From contig NW_019091367.1 of the NCBI RefSeq assembly GCF_001949145.1, positions 2,464,714 through 2,501,376 of the forward strand: DNA of 36,663 nucleotides, in the 5' to 3' direction. The translations under genes were made by a program, and so were the position numbers. Under the pieces are notes generated by a model. That model was not told the origin of the DNA and made no database searches. It saw only the letters and a program-made list of their open reading frames with translations. The stretch's first letter is position 1. Every line of letters begins with the position of its first letter. This DNA is from Acanthaster planci (taxonomy: Eukaryota; Echinodermata; Asteroidea; Valvatida; Acanthasteridae). Shown one piece after another: positions 1 through 11,292 of this stretch.

Positions 1-581
1 AACAGTGCAGCGGCTGGCAGGCAAATTGTAACAAGGTGCCTGGCAATAAATGGGTTGCCAAGGCAAACTGTGTGACACCCACAACCAATCACGCTACTTG
101 GCCAATATTCTTACTTCCAAAAGGTCACGTAATTTGTGAACAAGGATGCCATGACAGCAGTCTTAGCACAATCATGGTCAGTGCATGTGAGCCAGGGTAT
201 GGCTGCACTGATACGGTAAGCCTTGCATAAGTGCATTGATGCTCTTGAATGGCCTGCGACATTTTGTTTTGTACAAGTGCTATTGGAATTACGGTCTCCC
301 CTGAGCTGCTGATGAGCATAAGGTGGTAAGAAAGGTTTGTATTCTGTGGCCTTCTGTGCCAGTCAGAACAATCCAAACGAGAACTATTCCACAAAATACT
401 TGGACTTTTATTATTTTTCTTTCATTTTTATCTTTTCTTTTGTTTAACTGTAGGGTGGCAATGTTGGCAAGAAAAGGGCTGGGGGTGGGTTAAATAAAAT
501 TAGTGAGGCGAATCACCTCGCATTTGAATAGACAGAAGAAAGCTAGGTTGGGGGACCAAACAGACTTGCAGCTAAACTCAC
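1..581 (-). other. Gene A intron 3 (partial)
   Basis: Non-coding sequence beyond the exon 3 donor of gene A. Neither strand shows a makorin third finger or RING. The left edge cuts the intron. Confidence 0.6.
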
Positions 582-3500
582 CAGAGCCGACGTACAGCTG
601 ACCAGGCACAAATTCGGCAGCTCCGACCAGATCCTCCATGCGCCACTTCCTGAGTGGGCTCAGCTGGTCTTCCCTCATCGCCTCGCTGGCCAAGCCTTTC
701 CGCAGCTTCACCATCTTGCTGGGGGCATCTTCCAGGGTGCCTACAGAGGTGGTGCCTTTATGGGCTGAACTGAGTGCAGTCGCTTTATTGGCTCTTTGAG
801 ATGAGCTCTTTGAGTTTGGTTTGACATGGTCATACCTGTGGATGATCAAGTTTCTTGAGATTCACTGAATGATTTTGTACCCTAAGAGATTTTCGAAACC
901 AAAGTTGTCTGTATTGTTTGAATAATTTTTTAATTTTAAACAGATTTTTTGTTAGCTTTTGGGTGATTTTATCACTGTACTTACACCACTTGCTGCCGGG
1001 GTTGCCGGTACCGAAACCGTATTCTTTACACACGTGACCAGGGTCTCCGAAATCGTTCAAAGGGAACTGGGCCTTATAACAAAAAACCCTACTCGTAACA
1101 AAAGACCAGGCTGCTGGACATTACCAACATTTTTTCACTCTCATTAGTGGAGATAATCTAGCCTTGTTTTGAAACAGCATGCCTCAGTTTTGGGAATTTA
1201 GCGTGAGCGGATTACCATCGGGGACAAAAGAGCTCCACCACCGCAGTGATGAGCCACACAGTACCGCTGCACACTAATCTGGCCCCTATTGAAAAGAGGT
1301 CAGCAGCGCACTGTGCCAGGTTCGTGAACAAAAGAAAATTACGTAACACCCCAAAATCTGTCATCTGTCAGATTACAGTAGAAACCAGACAGTCCTTCAT
1401 GTGGGTGTAAGCGTCCAGTAAATGAAGACATGAATTTTTAAATAATTTTGAAAGCAGAAAAAAAGAAAGAAAATTATCCCGTCCCAGCATCATCAACATT
1501 CATAATGCCCCCAGTGCGAAATGGTTAACCTGCCAACAGTTTCATGAAATGACATTTAATTTGGCCTTTAGAATAAAAAATAAATCAAAAGCAATCAAGA
1601 CTCAAACCAATTTATTAAGAATAAAAGTCAAATGTTACAAAGATTTTTGTAAGCATGTTGAGTGACCTTTAAATACTGAAAAAGATTTGACCTTGCGGAA
1701 TGGTATTTGATCTTACAACAGGGGTCAAACAGGACCCTACCTGCAGCTTGAACCAAAGCGACAGTTGCCACTGAGATAAAATCGGCAAATGTTGGCATCT
1801 TTCCCCGATCTGTCATGAGCATATCTGCAGTTGTCCCCTGCCCGGCAGACACCATGGATGAAATATCTGAATGGAGGAAAAAAGGACAGGACACATGAAC
1901 TCCATTTTAACCATTTTGGGGTATCATAAGACAGTAGGCCAATTCATTTTAACCACTAAACACGAATGGGTCAAATTGATACCAAAATTTCACAGATTTC
2001 TACAAACTGGAATGGCCCAAAGTAACACATAGGTGGTTTGATGGGGTGAGAGATCCATACATGCAAAGGGATTTCATAGAAGGCATTTTTGCAGAGTCTC
2101 CACTTTTTGGATTGACTGGTGTGGGGCCAAGGATACAGAGGGAGTCCAGTACTCGGCAGTAGACTGGCCCCCAGTCTGGGGCTACCCAGGCATCTTCATG
2201 ATATGGATTTCTTATACCATATTTGTGTTCCGGCAAAGTAGGCCTAGGCCTGAGCTGTGGGTTATGGTGCAATTGGCTGGTCACTGACCAACAGCACAGG
2301 CCTACGGCTAGTCAGGTCATGTTTCGTGAGGGGTGTTTAACATCCATGGAATACTTCCGGGTTAAGCAAACCTTACAGATGGCAACGTAAACAGTCATAT
2401 CCGACATGGTGTTACTTTGGTTTGTATGAAATTTCTATGCTGTTACATGTACACCGATGTTACCCCAACAATTTCATGAGGTCTCCCAGGATACATTTTT
2501 GTATGGGACAGGGAGGTTAATTTACATTTTACCATTTAAAAGGGTGAAATTTATGAGATTTTTCCTGACCCACACAGTGTCCACAACTGCTTGCGAAAGG
2601 AAACTGAATAGAAAGAGATGGGAGCCACGTTGTAATTGGTGACACTGCCACACCGCTGACAACGATGACCTTTCAACTGACATGATCAGGTGAGCTATGC
2701 AGGCAGTTGTGGACACAGGTGTGGGTAAGGAAAATTCTCATAAATTTGATGGTACAGTCGACTCCCGTTATAACGAGCTCGGTCATAACGACAACCCGGA
2801 TGCAACAAGCATATTCTCCCAGTCCCGAACAATTTGTGTTCGTTGCTATGGAAAAATATTTGGTTATTACATGCACAGATATCGCGAGACTCCGCCTAAA
2901 ACGACGATTTGTGCCGACCCGATGCGATCAAAAGTATTGTTCTCAACCCATTTACAGCGACTTTTTTCCAAACCGTGTTATCTGCACCTGTCAACGACAA
3001 ACCCCTTGTCCCGATTTGGGCATCATACGTTTTCCCAGTCTGTCAAGGCCTTATCAATGCACCTTTGTAAGAACTTCAACGTAATGTTGTTTCATCTCGC
3101 CGATCTTTCATCAATGACATTGCTCCCTCTCTTGTCCCGTTTCATTAAATGCAAATCTAATGTGAAACACATCTCCCTTAAAACAGGTGCAGGAAAATAT
3201 GCCCTGCAAAAAGCATCAAAATAATCCAAAGCTTTTATTTGCATCAATAAAAGAAAAATTTCACTAGAAAAATAATCTCATCTACATCTCAACAAAACCC
3301 CCGGATATACTGGTAATAGTGGTGCCCTCTTTTGACTGGTTTTAGCCAATTCATGACGAAAGCAAACCGTACACTCAGGACGTGTGACGTTAATGTACTG
3401 ACAGGCATGGACTTGAATGTTTCTTCTCACTCGGCTATTCTTCTTGGCTTCTTCTGATCCAGGTTGTGAAATATTTGACTTTTAAATGTACTCTATTTAC

Positions 3501-4184
3501 AACATTTTATTCATCAACATTAGATAAAAATTCAGCATCAATAAGAGACACATAACATTGTCTTTTCATGTGTTCGGCGTGCGGTATCAGAGTACCTGTA
3601 CATGATTACAACAGACACGTACGTGGCTGTAAACTTGTGCAAAATGAGTGTGAAAAATTGCGCTCCGGTTTTACCAACGCTCTGGCTATAACGACAGAAT
3701 TGTGAAAGTCCGCCAGCCCTCATAATAACGGAAGTCGACTGTATAATGTAAATGAACCTCCCCGTCCCATACAAAATCAAAATTGTATCCTAGTTCTGGG
3801 AGACCTCATGAAATTATAGGGGCAAAATCGGTGTAACGGCATAGAAATTTTATACAAACCAAAGTAGCACCATGTCGGATATGATGGTTCACGTTGCCAT
3901 CTGTACAGCTCTGCTAAGACCTAAGTTCTGGAAGTCGTCAATCGTGTCTATGGCCGGCCCAGGGCTGGCTGCATCATGATCATGCGGCTGCGAGCTCGGG
4001 AAATTAAAGTGAGTGATTTTGGCCAACTCCCCCGAAATCATCAGTTTCCCTGGGGATCATCAAGAGCAACATATATCAGGCTATACTTTTCCCAATAAAA
4101 ATTAGCAATCGCACTTTTCACAAACCTGCATGTGATGTTTTTCTGCCAGTCGGTGTTCGGCCCGGGAGACTCCGCTGCCGCCAT
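1..4184 (-). CDS. Makorin-like gene A (5' part; continues past left edge)
   Basis: Three exons join in frame on the minus strand. Exon 1 is 4184-4126 (start in M-A-A-A-E, ending N-I-T-C-R), exon 2 is 1866-1741 (126 nt) and exon 3 is 835-582; both internal junctions are phase 2 and use GT-AG sites. The joined product has two CCCH fingers of C-X7-C-X5-C-X3-H form: CRYFIHGVCRAGDNCRYAH, and CRFYLSGNCRFGSSC completed by R-Y-D-H across the exon 2/3 junction. Exon 3 then encodes a basic Ser-rich linker and AAEFVPGQLY, which matches the PAM2-like segment of vertebrate makorin 1. Exon 3 ends on a consensus GTGAGT donor in phase 1, so the third finger, makorin Cys/His region and RING should lie left of base 1. 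No further exon is visible in 1-581. In the family, makorins bind RNA and poly(A)-binding protein and act as E3 ubiquitin ligases. An in-frame upstream ATG at 4223, directly preceded by TAG, would add 13 residues. The later ATG is preferred because gene B shares it. Confidence 0.85.
582..835 (-). CDS. Gene A exon 3: linker and PAM2-like motif
   Basis: The acceptor CACAG is just right of 835 and the donor GTGAGT starts at 581. The first base completes an Arg codon, giving C-R-Y-D-H and closing the second CCCH finger. The exon then has a Lys/Ser/Ala-rich stretch and ends EFVPGQLYVGS. In makorin 1 the equivalent EFVPG segment is the PAM2-like contact for poly(A)-binding protein. Gene B lacks this exon type. 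Confidence 0.85.
1009..1540 (+). repeat. Dispersed repeat copy 1 (unclassified)
   Basis: About 530 bases align, with gaps, to about 27925-28495 in the same orientation. Shared blocks include GTAACAAAAGACCA, GGGACAAAAG and GTGTGGGTGTAAGCGTCC-like segments in the same order. It lies in intron 2 of gene A. There is no coding potential and no terminal inverted repeat that I can define. It is probably a non-autonomous element or the decayed part of a larger one. Edges are approximate. Confidence 0.75.
2353..3935. mobile_element. Outer palindromic (foldback) element, split by a later insertion
   Basis: The left arm (about 2353-2590) is the reverse complement of two right-arm pieces, 2703-2754 and 3742-3935. 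Examples: ACAGATGGCAACGT at about 2377 against ACGTTGCCATCTGTACAG at about 3890; the TATGGGACAGGGAGGTTAAT segment against a diverged partner near 3755; and GAGATTTTTCCTGACCCACA (about 2555) against its partner near 2725. The loop is about 2591-2702. The right arm is interrupted at a TA by the element at 2755-3741. Length without the insertion is about 595 bp. It is non-coding and lies in gene A intron 1. The superfamily is not identified. Confidence 0.8.
2755..3741. mobile_element. pogo/Tigger-like (Tc1/mariner) non-autonomous element
   Basis: The left end CAGTCGACTCCCGTTATAAC and the right end, read in reverse as CAGTCGACTTCCGTTATTAT, form terminal inverted repeats matching at 20 of the first 23 bases. 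They are flanked by TA at 2753-2754 and at 3742-3743, the target duplication of this superfamily. CAGTCGACTCCCGTTATAAC is the type of terminus seen in Tigger/pogo elements. The 987-bp interior has open frames of up to 175 codons on the plus strand but no recognisable DDE transposase motifs. I treat it as a MITE or deletion derivative sitting inside the outer palindromic element. Confidence 0.85.
4126..4184 (-). CDS. Gene A exon 1 with start codon
   Basis: The start ATG lies in CAAGATGGCGGCAG. The exon encodes MAAAESPGPNTDWQKNITC plus two bases of Arg and ends at a GTTTGT donor in phase 2. Gene B exon 1 has the same design (MAAAS..., D-W-R-K-N-I-A-C-R, the same GTTTGT donor), which supports both. 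Confidence 0.8.
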
Positions 4185-4190
4185 CTTGCT
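4178..4190 (-). promoter_or_regulatory. YY1-type motif over the gene A start codon
   Basis: AAGATGGCGGC matches the well-known YY1 consensus and includes the proposed ATG. Gene B has AAGATGGCTGC at the same place. Binding is inferred from the motif only. Confidence 0.45.
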
Positions 4191-4223
4191 AAACTGAACC
4201 ATCTGGTGTGAAAAGCGCGCCAT

Positions 4224-7200
4224 CTATCATCAAGCAGACGACACGTTGGCCTAGCGCCCAGCGCTGCACGTACCATGCGCCTGACTTGCATGCATAGGAT
4301 CAGAATGCGCCTCGAAGTGGGCACGGCTTAGGGTTCATGATGGTTAAAGCAAAAACACCTGCAAGTGTTCAGTAAAACACTCCAACAGAACAGGAAGTAA
4401 AGTAACAGACACAGGTGCAAGAACATTGTCTGGAGGCACTTCTTGATTGGAATGGGGGGGGGGGGCTTTAGGCAAATGTGGTGATTTTTGCCCTTTACTC
4501 CCTTACTCCAATGCCAATTACATGTTTATCTCCCTGCCAACTTGACTTCAAGGACAAGCGCAGTGTCAAACCCCCGTCATAATTTCTTGGTCTAGTTTTA
4601 AGATTTTTTATTCTCTGCCCGGCTGATGGCTGACCCAACACCCTTGCAGATAAATCGGCCTGGCCAGCCACCGGTTCTTAAAAAAATCGGTCGCAACTCA
4701 CAGGTAGGTGTGAGCGCAGCAGGGGCTCTGATGGGGCCAAGCTCCAAGATTACACCTATGAAAGGCCACACAAACGCACTCGACAGTTTCGACTCAAATA
4801 AATGGAGGCGGACCCGTGACTTCAGAGTAGACGGACACAATATGCAATCACTTCAGGTTTATTCCTCCCAAAAAAAAAAAAAAAAAGGAAAAAAAGAAGC
4901 CAAATATATTTGGTCTTACCTCGAGATATATGGGACAACCCCGCTTACATACAAATCAAAATGTGCTATTTATTATGCTACTTTACAATACACATATTAC
5001 AAACGCTTGGTTTAAAGGCAGTTTAACCTCCATTACGGTGACAAATTTGTAACAAGAAATAACCACAGGGGTAAATATAAAATTAGAAACTAAATAGAAA
5101 TCATGTAGCTTTAGCATATTGTGAAAAAGGTATGGTCTTTAAAATAAAATATGTATTTAACTTAATCTTAATAAAGAGCCACATTTAATGAAACAACCCA
5201 GATGAGGATGAACACATTATAAAAAAACAAAACACAATTATACAGAAAAAATAGAACAAACAAAAAATTCAAAAACTAAATAAGAGGGTTTCAAAAACTG
5301 AAACTGCTAGCATCATTAAACACATGTACCTCAAACAAGATGTGATCCTTCTTGCAAGGCTGTAAAGATCACTTTGCATTGAAGAATATGAGTAAACCTT
5401 TGTCATTTTATATTCCAGAAACACTTCTAACACAGGGACGCAAACATTTAGGCAACCCAACAGGATAGATCCATTGTAATGAAAGAGGTCTACATGTCAT
5501 CTGAAATTTCAGTGATAAAAAGTTGCAAGCTTTCTTGATCAATTCTTTTCATTTAGCTTCCTTTTTTTTTCTACACAGGACTGATTTTCAGTTGTTTCTG
5601 AACAAACAGGGTATCACATTCTTAAATATATGAAATGGCCATGTGCCTTTCATTACAGTGGATTTTACCAAGATCTACAGGCAATGTCCGAGGAGAGCTT
5701 CCTTTTGTGATCAACTACATGTGCGAGTGTATGGGCATTCAATGGACCAAACAGAAAAGTGCCAGTCTGTCAATTAACAGAGCACGCCATTAAGTGCAAT
5801 ACCCACCCACATGGCCAAATGCAACATCTGTGGGGTGGAAGTAAACAAATGGAAACAGTTTATTTCCAGTCGATAGCAAGTTTCGCCTTCCTCATTATTG
5901 GAAGTTGACAATAGGTTAGGGAGCTAAAATTGACTACCTACCAGAAACAAATCCTATTATATTTGATCCACCACACCTCAGTCATATTCAGTTGCCATAA
6001 AAATGTCAGGGGCAAGAAAAGGTGGCATGTATGTGCCCCACTATCTCTTCATATGTAATGTGCATGTAGCACATGCATACTCCACACGAATGATGATTCC
6101 ACTGAACTGTTGGCATATCTTACTTGTGTGTGGATCCTCGCGTGCACCCCGGTAAACAGTTAAAACGGCAACTGGCAAGTGACGACGAATGGACCAGTGA
6201 GAGTTTAGCTCTTGATCATAAATATGTATGAGACACGGTAACAGATAATGTAATAATGTACACACTGTTAATTTGAAGTAGCTAATACGCTACTGGGGAA
6301 AAAATCCACTCACTTACACTATTTCAAAATAACCTATACATAAATTATTACACAATGTCCCTCGGCAGTATTCCCAAGGGAATAACAACTCTTGACCAGA
6401 ATTTTCCATCTAAGTTTGGACCACTGTCTTACACTCAGGGGCATACCATTTTTCCACTCTTCTATTTTGACCAGTATGGCAGGTGATACTCAAAATAATG
6501 TCACAGCAATTAGTACAGTGGTTTACAGGTTGCTATAGTGGTTTTTCTGGTGGTGTTTAGAAGGGACAAGCATCAATATTTCACAAATATGAGTGAATTT
6601 ATCAATCAACAGTCATGACAGCTGCTTCAAACTTATGAAATGGACCTACACGTTCGCTCTGACCCTGAAAGCCATGTCTTTGGAATTTTGATGTCTGTAA
6701 ACTTTATGTATAAAAAGCATGCTTCTTTCTGTGAAACTGAATAGGCTGCAAAATCAAATCAAATCAAACCAAATCTGTTATCAGATCTTAAAATAATGAG
6801 TACGCTTTCTCTAGATGAAACTTAATCAAAGATTTACTCAGTTTCCACCTACCATTAGTAACTTTCATTCCTTCATAAATCACTCAATAATTAGGTTCAA
6901 GTGCCTCATCAGTTATCATGCAGATGGATAAACGATACTCAATGATATGAAATCTTATCCACTGTATTAAACATAACATAAACTCACACTATCTTTGTGA
7001 TAGTACCACCTGAAGAGCTTGATGGATAAACCTTTGCCCTTATTTGTAGCAAGGGCAGACAGTGACCATACTCTACTCTGACCGACTACTCTCTGATGTG
7101 TTACCATCATCAGATGCATCATTAAAACTAACAATTCTGAATTCTCTCTGGTAGCAGGATTTCAAGACTGTTAGGGTTGGAGAAAACAACTGCCAAGTCC

Positions 7201-7900
7201 TTAATTAAGGTTAACCAGTTACTGTTATTTTTCTTGAATGAATTCAAATGACGTAAGTCTTGATACAAAAACCACCTAACTAACAATGTCAAGAGTTGCA
7301 CTTTGGCTCATCAATGACATAAAGTGCATTTTGAAACAACATTTTTTTTAAAACGAAGCTCCTGTTTTGTGCAGATTACCCGCACCTTGCCAGAAAGTTG
7401 TACTTCTGTCTGGAAACAGACTGCAGACCAGTCTACTCATATTGTTACTGCCACTTTGATCAAGTTCTGCCACTCCACAACAATCCTCTCCTCAAAAATC
7501 TGACAGCAAAATACAACGTGGGGCAGCTAACTGCTCTGGTATCATTTGTGTAGATGACTTGCCATCAGACCATTGAATCGTTTTTTTGGTCCAACTTATC
7601 CGAACAAAAGCCCTTGCCTCCAGTATTACATTTTTCCTCGTTTACAAAAACAGTTATGTACAACATATGCATATTGACGGTAACCAAAATTAAGACAAGT
7701 AATTACCCTGCGCACGTCGGTTTTACAGGGATTTGATTAAAAACCATGTATCTAGTCTTTTGGATGTCCAGCATGGACACTCCTATTCAAATTCCCAAGT
7801 GTCCAAACCACTGATGTCCAATTAAGGAAAAAAAAAACCTGGACAGACCACTGGCTTTATAAGCGGAGTCGCTATCTTCCACAGGACCACCTCGTGAACA
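4224..7900. other. AT-rich region without a supportable gene
   Basis: This lies between gene A exon 1 and the probable 3' end of gene B. It contains the upstream region of gene A, a poly-G run near 4454, a poly-A tract near 4869-4886, and a short AAATC array near 6747. No open frame shows a known protein or exon-like splice context. Minus-strand AATAAA hexamers near 4857 and 5860 could be distal poly(A) signals of gene B, but nothing fixes this. Confidence 0.5.
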
Positions 7901-9800
7901 ATAGATACGTAAAGGTTTTTGTTTATTTAGTGGAGATTGATGGTCCTAACAGATCCCACAGTTGTAGAAATATTGTTCTGCAACAGGTTCCTGGGATGCC
8001 TCTTCATCACCGAAAGCTGCTCAATGATATGTATAGTATACAGCGTCACCAATTTACACGTAATTCTACACACTGCTATCGAGCTGAACTATGATCTAAC
8101 ATCCAGGAAAAAAACGTAAACACTTTCATCTGCCACACACTGGTGCTATGGGGAACCTTGAGAGGGATAGCACATCCTTTAATATCCTCTACTCCTGTCT
8201 TTACATGTATGCAGCAAAAAAAAAATCGCTCACTCTTGAAAGAACGAGTCACTTGTTGGACATCAACTACTGATCATCCTTTCTGCACATCGGTAGAAAT
8301 TTCTTGCAACTAATATCATCATTGACAGTAACCAACTGCAGCTGATAATGAAACATCAATTCACTGGAACCTGTATGAAGCCAAGCTATCTACAACGGCC
8401 CATACTGCATGCAATGTTATGTACACAACTCTCAACCTTTAGCACTGACCTTTGACACTGACCTCTGACATTACAAATGGCTGCACCCTTTCGACACACA
8501 GACGTCAGACAACACACAAATTCACGTACAGAAAAAAAGCTGTTTGCTTTTCCAAGATTGCATCACTGCATCAAAATCAAACAAAATGTGATGTGAAGAA
8601 ATTCTATAAGATTGTTTCAATCATGACATGGCAAGTATGATCCAATTGGTAATTTTGATATCAAGGACACAAGACTTTCAGACAAACAGAAAAATAAATT
8701 AATAAATGAAATAAAACTTCCCCATCTTTGAACATTCATCTGCCATCTGTCAGTGTGTAATGAACTTGGATGGGCATGTTATACTTAAACACGAGTAGTG
8801 AAGACAAGGCCATTGATAAGTTGACGTATTGATCTGCACAATCGTATTCAGGACCCTCAATCACCCATTTCTTAATTTTGCAAACACATTAGAAACTGTC
8901 GAGTATGTTACAATTTGAAAGGCATTTCTTATCAAACTCAAAATCAATGGCACGAGTTTGCATCCATGTGTAAATCTATGATTTCTTTTTTTTTTTACAA
9001 AAAGGCCAACGGTTTTGACATAGGAGGGCAAGGAGGGGGTTTTCCGTTTTCACTGCTCAACTTTTTTGGCATTTACATCAAAACCTAGCCTGCATATTAC
9101 AAAGTCTTTGGATAATCGTGTCCTTCTGCTCTGAAATAACACCCCCCCCTCAAAGTACGGCCATCTGTTCATTTAAAGTAATAAATTATTTCTGATACAC
9201 AGTCAGACAATCGAAGACAAAGTTGAGTTAAAAGTACATGTACACAGACAATAAAAAAAGTTCAATCTTTGTTGATATGACCCCCATTTTTCAATAATTT
9301 TTCACTTTTTCTTCAACTCTGCTCCATTTATGCATTCTGTAGGTGACCAAGCAAAGTTCAAGGAAACAAGGTCTACGGACCAAACTAAACTCAGAATATC
9401 TGGGCACATTGGTCCAGTTGCATACCCCTTAAAACGTTACATTATAACATTACTTGCACTTGAATGGTTCATCAGTTAAAAAAAAAATTTACAGTTAACG
9501 TAAAAATCACCTCAACAATTTAAACAAAAAAAAAATCATACAGATGGGAGGACACATGAAGGGAGCCCTCCACCATCTTTGTCACATCTCAGAGGATCGT
9601 GGGAGAAAAATGGGCTTGCCTTATAGCTTTGGGAGGAACGCTGCAAAGATCACAGCAGGGCTTCCCTCCCTTCCCCCCTCCCCCATTTCTCTGGTAATTA
9701 GAAATATAAGCACATTACAATGCATCAAGAACAGGACAGAAAACCGACTCCAGCTACACGCCAAACCACAGAACTCATTTCCTTTTTCCTTTTCTGTTGA

Positions 9801-9823
9801 GTGTGTGTGTGTGTATGTGTGCG
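9801..9823 (+). repeat. (GT)n microsatellite
   Basis: About 23 bases of alternating GT with one TA interruption. It lies next to the GTCCCCAC-type repeat that begins near 9838. Confidence 0.8.
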
Positions 9824-9837
9824 AGGGAAGGCCTTCA

Positions 9838-9985
9838 CAGCACGAAGGGATCATTTCTTTCGTCGAGAAATTTGGGACCGAGTTGTGGAGGCAAAATTTT
9901 GTCCCCATAGTGTTTTGGGTCCCCACAAAACAGGTGCAAAGAGGAGTGCCTGTCCCCACAATTACTTTATACATCCCTGCGTGGG
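9838..9985 (-). repeat. GTCCCCAC-type dispersed repeat, copy 1
   Basis: Read on the minus strand, the blocks TTTTGTGGGGACC, TATGGGGACA and CTCGGTCCC recur in the same order at about 34990-35095 on the plus strand. The element is non-coding and lies in the presumed gene B 3' UTR. Family not identified. Confidence 0.5.
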
Positions 9986-11019
9986 TGTGTGTGTTTTACT
10001 GTGGGCAAATAATTCAACATATGGAAATTAAACGTAGCTGGTCGACAAAAAGGCTATTTCTTGACAGTTCCTTTTAGAAATACCTTGCAAACCACAAGTC
10101 CTCTCTGTTGGAGGCAAGTTAGCAAATCATGTCACAATCAAGCTCTTGTACGTGCCCTATAATGTGATTACACAATAACTTTAAACTGAGTGTATAAAGG
10201 GGAACTGTGGATTATCCTGTTTAAGGTTAGTATGATATTATACAAATCTTCTACTATGGAAATCATGACGAACGACTCAGCTTTCCTGGTTCTTGAGCGT
10301 TTTCAGTCCTGCTCTATGGTGCATGGATGTCCATCACATTATCTGCAACGGAGGAGAAAAAAAATCAAAATCAATTTGTAAATTAGACTAGTTTTTAAAA
10401 CTTAACACCCCAAAATCTCACATCTAATATTAAGAAAGAGTAACCTGTCTCCTATTTAATTCTAAATATAGCAGGAGCATATATCTAAAAATGTCATTTT
10501 CCCAGCAATTTTGACGATAGCATTATTCGTGCCTGGTCTGAAATGTTGAAACAATGTCCGGAACCAAGACACAGAGCTGCCAGAATAATGTCACATTGTC
10601 ACCTTATACTTCTACCCTAGGTATACTGTACACCCTAGGTATACGACGTACACTGGACAGCTCTCTTTCTGCTGAATTCAAAAATGCCAATACATATATC
10701 TCTATTGAAAATGCATACAGTTGAATGACAGTGATCAAACTTCAACAGGCAATTTTTATCTAAACTAAAGTGAACCCTTCCATTCAGTGACAGATAAAAT
10801 TTTCCACTCCATTTGGCTTGGCCTTATGAAATGGAACATTCCACATGTCCCTCCTGAAATTACAGTACAACACAGCTAAACAGAACAACTGCAACGAAGA
10901 TTATTTTGCTTGGACCCTGTTGTGTTCATTGCAGCTACATTGTACTGTATTCTTACCACTTCACTTTAATATTAGGCACATCTACGGATCACAAATGATT
11001 CCTTTCCATCTTATTTTAC

Positions 11020-11292
11020 CTGCTTAAACTCCAGCAGTCCGCTCGCTGCAGCTGGACTCAGTAACCTCTCCTCTCCTCAGTGACCTGGGATCCGTCGGGC
11101 ATCACGGTCACATCGGCCCGCTGCGGCATCTGTACCATGTGGGGCGGGACGTAGTAGGCGGCAGCCATGACTGGTTGGTACATGGGGTGGACGGGGGGCT
11201 GGCCCCAGCTGATGTTCTGGGCCATGGGGATCATGGCCGGGGGTGGCAGGCTCATGGGCTGGACTGGGGCACCCGGCACGTCATGGTCAAAC
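11020..11292 (-). CDS. Gene B exon 3: Pro/Met-rich tail, stop, and 3' UTR start
   Basis: The acceptor CTCTCCAG precedes 11292. The exon codes to TAC TGA at 11063-11058 and continues 38 nt to a strong CAG/GTAAAA donor. A donor this close to the stop would not be expected to trigger junction-dependent decay. The tail is rich in Pro, Met, Gln and Tyr and appears disordered. Confidence 0.75.

Larger units (their letters stand above)
7922..10342 (-). other. Probable 3' UTR exon of gene B (extent uncertain)
   Basis: A pyrimidine-rich acceptor, CTCCTCCGTTGCAG on the minus strand, ends at 10343. It pairs with the strong donor CAG/GTAAAA at 11020-11019, just past the gene B stop codon. No in-frame coding continues. 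The first minus-strand AATAAA downstream that I found is at about 7922-7927, so the exon may be about 2.4 kb. More distal signals exist. This is inference from splice and poly(A) motifs. Confidence 0.4.

Noticed and set aside
2697-3224. 175-codon plus-strand frame
   Set aside because: It spans the end of a transposon palindrome and the interior of the pogo-like element, overlaps a second frame of similar length, and has no transposase motifs or splice support.
4626-5015. 129-codon plus-strand frame upstream of gene A
   Set aside because: It crosses a poly-A tract encoding a Lys run, with no family resemblance.
9544-10077. 177-codon plus-strand frame
   Set aside because: It runs through a GT microsatellite and a dispersed repeat; its composition is low-complexity and no domain is recognisable.
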